Source of the DNA: Thermoanaerobaculum sp.
GTDB lineage: Bacteria; Acidobacteriota; Thermoanaerobaculia; Multivoradales; UBA5704
Direction of reading: 5' to 3'
Length of the DNA stretch: 64,000 nucleotides
Assembly (NCBI GenBank): GCA_021154885.1
Contig: JAJKHS010000066.1
Coordinates: 25,219 to 89,218, forward strand
Shown: positions 1 to 7,202 of the stretch, one piece after another
How the letters are laid out: every line of letters begins with the position of its first letter
Position numbering within the stretch: position 1 is the first letter of the stretch
Program-made: the position numbers and the translations under genes
The notes under the pieces: generated by a model
Databases searched by the model: none
Seen by the model: the letters and a program-made list of their open reading frames with translations, nothing else
What the model was told of the DNA's origin: nothing

Positions 1-615
1 GCGCTCCGGGGCTCGCGGCGTGTCACAGGCCAGCGCTTCACAAGACAGAAATTGCAGCGCATCGATCACCGTGTTGCCGACGACGTGGACCCGCTCCGGA
101 TCGCACCCCTCCGCCAGCAGCGCGCGGCCGGCGCACCCGGTCGGGGCGAAAAGGGCGTCGGCCAGCAGATCGATGACCCGCCGGTTCGCCTCCTCCGGGA
201 ACGGCATCCGCAGATTGCCGGTGCGCAGGCCGGCCTCCACGTGTCCCACCCGCACGCCGCGGTGGAAGGCGGCGAGGGCGGCGCTCATCGCCGTGGTCGT
301 GTCCCCCTGCACCAGCAGCCAGTCGGGCCGCCGGGCTTGCAGGACCTCGTCGAGGGCGGAGAGGGCGCCGGCCGCGAGGCCGTTGAGCGTCTGGTCGTGC
401 CGCATCAGGCGCAGGTCCAAGTCGGGCGCGAGCCCGAACAGCCCCTGGACCTGCTCCAGCATCTCCCGGTGCTGGCCGGTGGTGCAGACCGTCACCGCGA
501 AGCGCTCGGGGCGCCGCCGCAACGATGCGATCACCGGCGCCATCTTGATGGCCTCGGGACGAGTTCCATAGACGGCGAGGATCTCGAGCGGTAGGGAGTC
601 TGCGGGTACGGTCAA
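1..615 (-). CDS. wecB: UDP-N-acetylglucosamine 2-epimerase, partial (C-terminus beyond left edge)
   Basis: Reading the minus strand from a TTG at 615 gives an open frame of 205 codons that leaves the window. It shows the WecB/MnaA N-terminal half: LAVYGTRPEAIKMAPVI near residue 12, CTTGQHREML, VQGDTTTAMSAA, GHVEAGLRT and PFPEEANRR. The family interconverts UDP-GlcNAc and UDP-ManNAc for envelope polysaccharide in the cytoplasm. The start is TTG because no ATG or GTG lies between the upstream in-frame stop (655-657) and the GTRPE motif; GGAG sits 6 nt before it. The role fits the polysaccharide-export genes at 19.9-22.5 kb, though these are not adjacent. Confidence 0.88.
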   Translation of the reverse strand, partial: MTVPADSLPLEILAVYGTRPEAIKMAPVIASLRRRPERFAVTVCTTGQHREMLEQVQGLFGLAPDLDLRLMRHDQTLNGLAAGALSALDEVLQARRPDWLLVQGDTTTAMSAALAAFHRGVRVGHVEAGLRTGNLRMPFPEEANRRVIDLLADALFAPTGCAGRALLAEGCDPERVHVVGNTVIDALQFLSCEALACDTPRAPER

Positions 616-801
616 GTCGATCTCCGCGGAGCGTGCCGACGCGCCGCGCGCGCACTATACCGTCCCGTCCAGACAGCGTCCAGGTCAGGAAGAATGAGCC
701 CCGCCGGCGAGCGACGGGGCGGAGGAGAGGCGCAGGAACCTACGGCAGACCCGGGAGCGGGTCCCAAAGGCTGCACGGTGGACGGCGGAGCCGCCCCTTT
801 T

Positions 802-993
802 TTACATGCCCCTGCCGTCGTTGTTGCCGTAGGGCCGGCCGGCGGCTGCGCCGGTTGGACCGCTGGCCTGCGCGTGCAGAGCACCGGACCCGAGAGACGA
901 AAGGATGGCGGGCGCCGCGAAGGCGAGGCCCGCACCGGCGATCGTCTTCTTGAGAAAATCTCTACGATCCGACAACGAGTTATGGATTTCCAT
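802..993 (-). CDS. Small Tat-signal peptide, candidate substrate of the adjacent PqqD/HPr-kinase-like genes
   Basis: This gene encodes 63 residues behind a strong ribosome site (AAGGAGG, 4 nt before ATG). The N-terminus has a twin-arginine motif (SDRRDFLKK), a hydrophobic stretch (IAGAGLAFAAPAIL) and an Ala-x-Ala-like end (ALHAQA). The predicted mature part is only about 20 residues, rich in Gly and Asn, ending GRPYGNNDGRGM. It is divergent from the PqqD-like gene, whose start is 55 bp away. I recognise no family beyond the Tat signal. The placement next to a peptide-chaperone-like gene suggests a modified, exported peptide, which is inference. An alternative is an ordinary small exported protein. 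Confidence 0.7.
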   Translation of the reverse strand: MEIHNSLSDRRDFLKKTIAGAGLAFAAPAILSSLGSGALHAQASGPTGAAAGRPYGNNDGRGM

Positions 994-1011
994 GACACCT
1001 CCTTTGCTGTC

Positions 1012-1041
1012 TTGACCCCTTGATGAGTGCAACCTTATAGT
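1012..1041 (+). promoter_or_regulatory. Candidate sigma70-type promoter for the PqqD-like gene
   Basis: TTGACC (1012-1017) and TATAGT (1036-1041) are 18 bp apart. Transcription would begin about 7 nt later, at or next to the GTG start at 1049, so the message may be leaderless. The opposite strand of the same TATA-like block reads TATAAG and could serve the divergent small peptide gene. This is a motif reading only. Confidence 0.35.
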
Positions 1042-1048
1042 CCGCTGC

Positions 1049-1327
1049 GTGAGCCTGGATCTCGGCACCACGTTCTCCCTCGCCCCGGGAGTCCAGCTCG
1101 AGCCCCTAGGAGACGGGAGCGCCGTGCTGTACTCCAGAGACCTGGACGAGAGCCTGAGCCTCAATCATACCGCCGCACTGCTCTGTAGCTTCGCCGACGG
1201 TCAACATACAATTGCCATGGTAGTGCAAGAGATGAGCCACGTCTTCACCGCCAGCTCCATCGACGAGGACGCGCTCGTCGCCTGCCTGCGCGAGCTCGCG
1301 GACCGGCGCTTCCTGCGATGGCGCTAG
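1049..1327 (+). CDS. PqqD-like peptide-binding chaperone (HPr-rel-A type)
   Basis: A 92-residue protein with the PqqD/RRE-like layout: a short N-terminal beta region (FSLAPGVQLEPLGDGSAVLYS), a helix around LNHTAALLCSFADGQHTIAMV, and a C-terminal helix with LRELADRRFLRW. PqqD-family proteins bind leader peptides of ribosomal natural products and present them to modifying enzymes. The start is GTG; no better ATG exists and no ribosome site precedes it. The next gene begins inside its last codons (10-bp overlap), so the two are translationally coupled. The pairing resembles the annotated HPr-rel-A cassettes of PqqD-like protein plus HPr-kinase-like protein. The substrate is unknown; the divergent Tat peptide is the obvious candidate. 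Confidence 0.7.
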   Translation: MSLDLGTTFSLAPGVQLEPLGDGSAVLYSRDLDESLSLNHTAALLCSFADGQHTIAMVVQEMSHVFTASSIDEDALVACLRELADRRFLRWR

Positions 1328-2187
1328 CAGACCCGGCCTGGATCGTCCTCGGGACCCCCTTTCGCTGTCTCGGCGTCCCGGCGGACGCGCGACGCGACCT
1401 CGCGGCCCTTCTCCAGGGGTTTCCGACTTTGCAGCCGCCACCTGCCGAAGCCGTCGCTCTCCGGGTGGAGGCGAATGGCGGCGGGGCCCTCCTCCTCGTC
1501 GACGGCCAAGGCAGCCGCTGGGACATGGCGGAGAGCGAGGCGCCCCTCAGCTCCCACCTCGAGTACCGCCTGATCGACGACGCGATCCGGCGCGCCGCCG
1601 GCCGCTGGGTCCTCCACGCCGGCGCGGTGGCGGCACCGGGCGGCACCTGCCTGATCGTGGGCGAGTCTGGCGCGGGCAAGACCAGCCTTGCCCTCTGGCT
1701 CTGGACGAGCGGCCTGCGGCTGATCACCGACGATCTCTGCCCCATCCTCTGCGGCTCTCTCACCCCGGAGGTCTTCCCGCGCGCCCTCCATATGGACGCG
1801 GACTACTCACCCCGGCTGCTGGCGCGCCTCCCGCCGCGACCTCCCTCCTACCCGGCGGCCTACTATCCATTTCCCGAGCGGGACGCGGCCCCCCTCGCTC
1901 CTCTACCTCCAATCACCACGCTGCTCGTCCTCGAACGCGGGCCTGACGCGGAGGGGGCTCTGGAGCTGCTGAGCCAGTCCGAAGCGACGCACCAACTGGT
2001 CAAGGCGGTGATCAAGTCCCCCGCGTTCGACTTTGGGGAGGCGCTCGCCGACATGCTCCGCCTGGCGCGGCGCTGCCGCTGCTACCGCCTCCGGTCCTCG
2101 ACGCCGGAAGGGGCGGGGGAACGTGCCCTGGCAGCGCTGACGACGACGCCTGCCTCAGCAGGCCAGGTCGCCAGCCCAGCCGCGTAG
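1318..2187 (+). CDS. HPr kinase/phosphorylase-related P-loop protein
   Basis: A 289-residue protein with a clear Walker A (GESGAGKTS, near residue 120) and the downstream LITDDLCPI segment typical of the HprK C-terminal kinase fold. It lacks the N-terminal domain of true HPr kinase, and no HPr gene is nearby. It overlaps the PqqD-like gene by 10 bp, so the two probably act together, perhaps phosphorylating a peptide or small molecule (inference from neighbourhood; the HprK-related kinase A family is known from such cassettes). Its last 33 bp overlap the convergent nucleotidyltransferase-like gene. Confidence 0.75.
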   Translation: MALADPAWIVLGTPFRCLGVPADARRDLAALLQGFPTLQPPPAEAVALRVEANGGGALLLVDGQGSRWDMAESEAPLSSHLEYRLIDDAIRRAAGRWVLHAGAVAAPGGTCLIVGESGAGKTSLALWLWTSGLRLITDDLCPILCGSLTPEVFPRALHMDADYSPRLLARLPPRPPSYPAAYYPFPERDAAPLAPLPPITTLLVLERGPDAEGALELLSQSEATHQLVKAVIKSPAFDFGEALADMLRLARRCRCYRLRSSTPEGAGERALAALTTTPASAGQVASPAA

Positions 2188-3210
2188 CTTGCGGAAGAGT
2201 CCCCGCGTCGACACCTCTCGCAGCACGGCGGGAAACGGTCGTTGCGAGAACAGCCAGAGTTCCACGGCCTTCGCCGCCCGCCAGGCCGGGAGGCCGAGCC
2301 AGGGTTCGCCGAGCAGCACGGCGGTGAGCACGCGGCGCAGCAGCAACCGCTCCAACGGACTGGCCGGCGACGGGGTGGCGAGCTCCGCCGCTCCCGGAGC
2401 CCCGTAGAGCCCGAGCAGCCAGAGCGGGCTCCAGACGGCGCGCCGCGGCCAGGCCCGAGCCTCCGCCGCGAAGCGCTCCCCGACCCCGCCGGAGACGGGG
2501 AGCTGGGCTCCCAGGTCGGCCAGCCAGCGCAGTCCCCCCAGGAAGGCGTGCCGGCTCAGGTGGAGGCAGCCGAAGAGGAGCTGGTGCTCGGGAGAGGGGA
2601 CGCGCACGGAGCTGCCGTCGAGGTCCAGCTCGCGGCTCTCCCGCCAGAGGCGGTCGACGAAGCCGTCCGGAGACGAGGCGTCCACGTCCCAGTGCAGCTC
2701 GACGACGGCCCCCCGCCGCTCATAGGCGAAATGGAAATGGTTTCTCAGCAGACCGGCGCGGCACTGGAAGGATTCGTCGAGGCGAAAACCCTTCGCCGTC
2801 AGCAGCGCTTCCGCCGTCTCCAGGTCGCGGCGGCGCAGCAGCACGTCGACATCGCACTGGAAGCGTCCCGCGAGCCCCGGCTGCGCCGCCCGCAGCGCGG
2901 AGCCCTTGAGGAGCAGGAGGTCGATGCCACGGACGCGGAGGTGGCCGAGGGCCTCGGCCAGCTCCGCGTCCCGCCGGAGATTGGCCACCGCGATCTCCGC
3001 GACCTGCTGCCGCAGGCCGGTTAACCAGCGGGCCGCCCCGGCCCCCAGGCGCTGCTGGTGGGGTCCGAGGCGGCTCAGGATCTGCGACTCGACGTTGAGC
3101 CGGGTCGTCAGATCGGCCAGCGGCTCGAGCCGCTCGTCCGGCAACGCCGCCGGGTCGCAACGGTCGAAGCAGAGGTCGATCAGCAGCCGCCACTCGGGTC
3201 GAATGATCAA
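2155..3210 (-). CDS. Nucleotidyltransferase-family protein (NTP_transf_5-like)
   Basis: A 351-residue protein with the pattern of the uncharacterised nucleotidyltransferase family often found beside PqqD-like and HprK-like genes. It has a helical N-terminus, LLLLKGSALR, then the acidic metal-binding segment FQCDVDVLLRRRDLETAE, then VVELHWDVDASSPDG. The fold normally transfers a nucleotide to protein or antibiotic substrates; the substrate here is unknown. It is convergent with the HprK-like gene and overlaps it by 33 bp, an unusual arrangement that may couple their expression antagonistically. Eleven bp separate its ATG from the SLH-protein stop at 3224, so it could be co-transcribed upstream of nothing else obvious. 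Confidence 0.72.
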   Translation of the reverse strand: MIIRPEWRLLIDLCFDRCDPAALPDERLEPLADLTTRLNVESQILSRLGPHQQRLGAGAARWLTGLRQQVAEIAVANLRRDAELAEALGHLRVRGIDLLLLKGSALRAAQPGLAGRFQCDVDVLLRRRDLETAEALLTAKGFRLDESFQCRAGLLRNHFHFAYERRGAVVELHWDVDASSPDGFVDRLWRESRELDLDGSSVRVPSPEHQLLFGCLHLSRHAFLGGLRWLADLGAQLPVSGGVGERFAAEARAWPRRAVWSPLWLLGLYGAPGAAELATPSPASPLERLLLRRVLTAVLLGEPWLGLPAWRAAKAVELWLFSQRPFPAVLREVSTRGLFRKLRGWAGDLAC

Positions 3211-3223
3211 CCTCCGGATCGGC

Positions 3224-5059
3224 TCAGGGCAGCGTCAGGCTGAACACCCGCTGCAGGAAGACCGACATCTCGGCCCGGGACACAGGGCTTCCCGGACAGT
3301 AGTTGCCGCCGCCGCAGCCGTTGGTGACGCCCTCGGCGGCCAACTGCTCGATCCAGTCGACCGCCCAGTATCCCGGTGGCACGTCGCTGAACCGGGTGCC
3401 GGTTCCCTGCGGTGGAACGTAGGTGCTGCCGTGCTTGGCGCGCAGCAGGAAGACCGCCATCTCGTCGCGGAGCAGCGAGTTGTTGGGGCAGAAGTTGCCG
3501 TTGCCACAGCCCTTGGTAATGCCCTCCGACGCGAGCTTCTCGATGAACGCCCCGGCCCAGAAGTCGGCCGGCACGTCGTTGAACATCGTGCCCGTCGCCG
3601 GCGGCGGCTGATAGCTGCTGCCGTGGATGCCGCGCAGCAGGAAGATCGAGATCTGGGCGCGCGAGACGGGATCGTTGGGGCAGAAGTCGCCCGTGCCGCA
3701 GCCGCGGGTGATCCCCGACGTGGCGATGGATTGGATGAAGTTCCAGGCCCAGAAGGAGAGGGGCACGTCGAGGAAGGTGTGGTAGGAGAACTCGGCGCAG
3801 AGGCGATCCGTCGCTCCCAGCGTCGCGCCGCGCGACGGATGGACGCCGAGCTGGCCGAACATCGTGGCCTGCTGGTCGTTATGGTGGCCGAAGCCCAGGC
3901 CGTGGCCCACGTAATGGGTCATCATCTCCTTGAAATCGGTCTCGCCGAGGCACTGAGCGCCCTTGTTGATGACGATCGACTCTCCGTTCAGCCGGTGCCA
4001 CATCCCGTCGTCGAACGGTTCGGCGGTCTTGTTGTAGAAATAGCCAAACGTCGCGACCTGTCCGCAGCACACCGAGCTCCACCCCGCGGGGATCGTCCCC
4101 GTGCACTGCTGGAGAGGCGCGAGCTGACTGCACGGATCGTTGAAGGTCACCTCCCCCTGGACGTCGGCGATTCCGCCGCTGCAGCTCGCGGTGCGGGCCT
4201 TGGAGCCCGCATAATTGAAGTTGATGGTCGAGGAGTTGTTGGACGTCCATGCGCTGGTGGCCTGCTGCACGGCGCTGACGCCGCCGTCGGAGATGCCCAC
4301 CTGTCCCGGAGTGGTGTGCCAGAGGCTTACCGAGGCCCCGGTTTCGAAGCCGAAGAAGCGCAGAGGGGAGCCCTCGTTGGAGATGAGGAACCGGCAGCTC
4401 GCAGGCGCCGAGGCGAGGGCGGAGCCGTCTCCCGCCCCTGCCGCCGCCGTCGTCGACTGCAGGCTGTCGCCCGCCACCGCCTGCTGCTGCGCCGCCGTGG
4501 CCACGACCGCTTCAGCGTGCCAGGGCGCTCCGGATGCGGCCGCGGCGAGGTGCGGCAGCAGGTCCGCCTCGCGGTAGACGGCGATGCCTTCGACGCCCTC
4601 GCGCGAGATCACGTCCAGCTCCTTCGCCTCCGGAACCGGGCGCATCAGCCCCGTCCCCGGGTCTTCGCGCAGGATGCCGTAGGACATCATCTGGAGCCGC
4701 CAGTTGCCGCTGGGAGCGGGGTCGAGGAAGAGGAGGTAACGCCCCCCCTTCTCGAAGCGGGGAGTGCCCGGCACGGCGAAGCCGACCTGCCCGACCTCGC
4801 CGCCCGGAGTCTCGACCGCGATGCGGGTGCCGGCCTGCTGTCCCGAGACGTGCCGCAGCACCTGGAAGGTCGTGAGCGTGTAGGGGATCTTGCCACGAAG
4901 CTCGCTCTGCGAGCTCCCCGCCTCGGCCAGGACCACCGTGCGGCTGATGCGGGCCAGCTCGCCGAGATTGGCCGGGGGAGCGATGGTCGAGGCAAGGATG
5001 GGGCTCACTGCGATGCACAGGAGGAAGACTGCAAGTATGAGTCCGAGGGCTCGTCGCAT
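3224..5059 (-). CDS. Secreted metalloprotease-like protein with disrupted HExxH and three SLH-like repeats
   Basis: About 611 residues. I chose the ATG at 5059, 11 nt after AAGGAG, over the in-frame GTG at 5071, which would touch the ribosome site. A signal peptide (ALGLILAVFLLCIAVSPILA) leads into a domain shared with the 5300-7084 protein. Where that paralog has HELGH, this one reads THYVGHGLGFGHH, so the catalytic Glu is Tyr and the site is probably inactive. The last about 190 residues are three repeats of the form FxDVPxxxWAxxFIExLxxxGITxGCGxGxFCP followed by R-(D/A)-(E/Q)-M-(A/S)-VFL. Such repeats resemble S-layer-homology modules, suggesting surface attachment. It is divergent from the intact paralog. 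Confidence 0.8.
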   Translation of the reverse strand: MRRALGLILAVFLLCIAVSPILASTIAPPANLGELARISRTVVLAEAGSSQSELRGKIPYTLTTFQVLRHVSGQQAGTRIAVETPGGEVGQVGFAVPGTPRFEKGGRYLLFLDPAPSGNWRLQMMSYGILREDPGTGLMRPVPEAKELDVISREGVEGIAVYREADLLPHLAAAASGAPWHAEAVVATAAQQQAVAGDSLQSTTAAAGAGDGSALASAPASCRFLISNEGSPLRFFGFETGASVSLWHTTPGQVGISDGGVSAVQQATSAWTSNNSSTINFNYAGSKARTASCSGGIADVQGEVTFNDPCSQLAPLQQCTGTIPAGWSSVCCGQVATFGYFYNKTAEPFDDGMWHRLNGESIVINKGAQCLGETDFKEMMTHYVGHGLGFGHHNDQQATMFGQLGVHPSRGATLGATDRLCAEFSYHTFLDVPLSFWAWNFIQSIATSGITRGCGTGDFCPNDPVSRAQISIFLLRGIHGSSYQPPPATGTMFNDVPADFWAGAFIEKLASEGITKGCGNGNFCPNNSLLRDEMAVFLLRAKHGSTYVPPQGTGTRFSDVPPGYWAVDWIEQLAAEGVTNGCGGGNYCPGSPVSRAEMSVFLQRVFSLTLP

Positions 5060-5299
5060 GATGTACCACACTCCTTCGATGTAAAAACTTTCCTAGGACC
5101 GGACCACGAACTGCCGCTGCTGCTTAGGGCTTCCCGACGTCCGCTCGCCCTGATCGAACGGGATCAAGCGTGGAAACGTCCTTGAGCAAGACCCGTGCCC
5201 GAATCGCGCGAGTCTGGCACGAGGTACGCAAGAGATCCGGTCGCGGAGCCGCGAGCTCTCTTGGCTTACTTGGAGCGCTACTCACCCTGGAGATCAACA

Positions 5300-7084
5300 A
5301 TGCTCAAGCGCTTAATCCTGATCGCCTCTCTCCTCCTGGTCTCCCTTCGTCCCTTGGCCGCGACCTCCGTGCGCCCCCCTGCCGATCTTGGTCAGCTCGT
5401 GCGGATCAGCGAGGCCGTCGTGTTCGCTCAGGCAATGGAGTCCCGGGTCGAGCCGGGTGACACGATTCCTTTCACGGTCACCCGCTTTCAGCAGTTGGAG
5501 CAGATTGCGGGACGCCTCACGGGCTTCGTCTTCGAGGTGCGGGAGCCCGGCGGCAGCCTGGGCCGGATCGGGGCCGCGGTGGCGGGAGCGCCCCGATTCG
5601 CACCGGGACACAACTATCTCCTCTTCCTCGACCGGGCTCCCGGTGGAAGGTGGCGCTCCAAGATGATGGCCTATGGATTGCTCGAGGAGGAGGCGGGCGG
5701 CGGCCGGCTGCGCCCCCTGGCGGAGGCTCCCGATCTCGAGGTCCTGGCGCACAAGAGCTTCGAGCCGGTCGGCGTCTACGGCAAGCGGGCCCTGCTCGAC
5801 CATCTCAAAGAGGTGGGCCGCGGCGCGCGCTGGGATCGCCGGCGGGCGGCCGCCCAGCCTCTCGCCGCGGACAAGGCTCCGCTGGTCGCCAAGGACACCG
5901 GTGCCGGCGGGCCTCCCGACTGCGTCTACCTGGACGATGGGACCGGCAACCACGTTCCCCTCCGCTGGTTCGGCTACGAGGACGGCAGCACGACGGCGAC
6001 GGTGCTGCCCACGACGCCGGGGCAGGTCGGGATCGCGGACGGCGGCGTCGCCGCCGTCCAGGAGGGGACCGCCGCCTGGCGCAACGCTCCCGACTCCGTG
6101 TTGCAGCTTCAGTCCGGCAGCTCTCGGCCGAGCAACGTCACCTGCTCCGGCAATTTCGACTTCGACAGGGGCGCAGTCATCTTCAACGACCCCTGCAACG
6201 ACCTCGCGGACCTGTCGAGCGACTGCGTCGGCACCCTGGCGTTCGGCGGCCCGATCTACGACAACACTTCAACCCGCATGTACGATGGCCAGCCCTGGCA
6301 CCCGATCCTGTCTCCCTTCGTGGTGATCAACAACGGCACCCAGTGCGTCGGGGAGGTCGACTTCAAGGAGGTGCTGACCCACGAGCTCGGCCACACCCAG
6401 GGCTTCGGCCACCACACCCCGGCCAACCCCGCCGACGCCACGATGTCCGCCTTCCTCAAGCACGACGGCCGCGGCGCCTCGCTCGGCCCCACCGACAAGA
6501 TCTGCGCCTCCTTCGCCTACCACACCTTCCTCGACGTGCCCTACTCCCACATGTTCTGGCGCTACGTCGAGGCGGTCCAGAACGCCGGCATCGCCCGCGG
6601 GTGCAGCACCGCGACCTACTGCCCGGACGACGCCGTCAGTCGGGCGCAGATGGCCGTCTTCCTCGTCCGGGGCTCCCATGGCAGCAGCTTCTCTCCTCCC
6701 CCTGCCAGCGGCACGAAGTTCGCCGACGTCCCGAGCGATTTCTGGGCCGCCTCCTTTGTCGAGCAGCTCGCCGCGGACGGCATCACCCGCGGGTGCGGCA
6801 CCAACCTCTTCTGCCCGAACTCGACGGTGACCCGCGCCCAGATGGCCGTCTTCCTCGTCCGCGCCCGGCACGGCAGCGGCTTCGTACCGCCCCCCGCCTC
6901 CGGCACCATCTTCGCGGACGTGCCGGCCGACTACTGGGCGGCACCTTTCGTCGAGCAGCTCTACGCCGACGGGGTCACCGGCGGCTGCGCCTCCAATCCG
7001 CGCCGCTACTGTCCCGACGACGACGCCACGCGCGGCGAGATGGCCACCTTCCTGGCCAGGACCTACAACCTGCCGCTGCCCTGA
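5300..7084 (+). CDS. Secreted zinc metalloprotease-like protein with three SLH-like repeats
   Basis: Start ATG at 5300, 7 nt after GGAG; an upstream ATG at 5195 would bury the signal peptide (MLKRLILIASLLLVSLRPLA). About 594 residues. The central region carries THELGHTQGFGHH, the long metzincin-type zinc motif HExxHxxGxxH, followed by DATM, which may serve as the Met-turn. The last about 180 residues are three SLH-like repeats (FADVPSDFWAASFVEQLA, GITRGCG, RAQMAVFLVR), each with a Cys pair. It probably acts outside the cell, held at the surface by the repeats. It is paralogous along its whole length to the divergent protein at 3224-5059. Confidence 0.82.
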   Translation: MLKRLILIASLLLVSLRPLAATSVRPPADLGQLVRISEAVVFAQAMESRVEPGDTIPFTVTRFQQLEQIAGRLTGFVFEVREPGGSLGRIGAAVAGAPRFAPGHNYLLFLDRAPGGRWRSKMMAYGLLEEEAGGGRLRPLAEAPDLEVLAHKSFEPVGVYGKRALLDHLKEVGRGARWDRRRAAAQPLAADKAPLVAKDTGAGGPPDCVYLDDGTGNHVPLRWFGYEDGSTTATVLPTTPGQVGIADGGVAAVQEGTAAWRNAPDSVLQLQSGSSRPSNVTCSGNFDFDRGAVIFNDPCNDLADLSSDCVGTLAFGGPIYDNTSTRMYDGQPWHPILSPFVVINNGTQCVGEVDFKEVLTHELGHTQGFGHHTPANPADATMSAFLKHDGRGASLGPTDKICASFAYHTFLDVPYSHMFWRYVEAVQNAGIARGCSTATYCPDDAVSRAQMAVFLVRGSHGSSFSPPPASGTKFADVPSDFWAASFVEQLAADGITRGCGTNLFCPNSTVTRAQMAVFLVRARHGSGFVPPPASGTIFADVPADYWAAPFVEQLYADGVTGGCASNPRRYCPDDDATRGEMATFLARTYNLPLP

Positions 7085-7119
7085 AGGGGGAGAGCATGCT
7101 GCCCGCCCTCCTCCCCCTT
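7084..7119 (+). terminator. Hairpin after the SLH metalloprotease gene
   Basis: AAGGGGGAG (7084-7092) pairs with CTCCCCCTT (7111-7119), starting on the last base of the stop codon. There is no long T tract, so it may be a weak terminator or an mRNA-stabilising hairpin. Confidence 0.45.
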
Positions 7120-7202
7120 CCCCGTCCGGATCGACAGGACTATCATGTGGCCGTGAGCAACCTTCTATTTGCCAAATCAACGCAGCACAGAGGAGGTTCA
7201 CC

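Noticed and set aside
787..806. GGCGGAGCCGCC followed by six T on the + strand, like a terminator
   Set aside because: No + strand gene ends before it; it overlaps the 3' end of the minus-strand Tat peptide gene in the wrong orientation, so I give it no function.
2906..5185. A 759-codon + strand open frame
   Set aside because: Antisense to the SLH pseudo-protease and nucleotidyltransferase genes; low-complexity Arg/Ala/Gly sequence without motifs.
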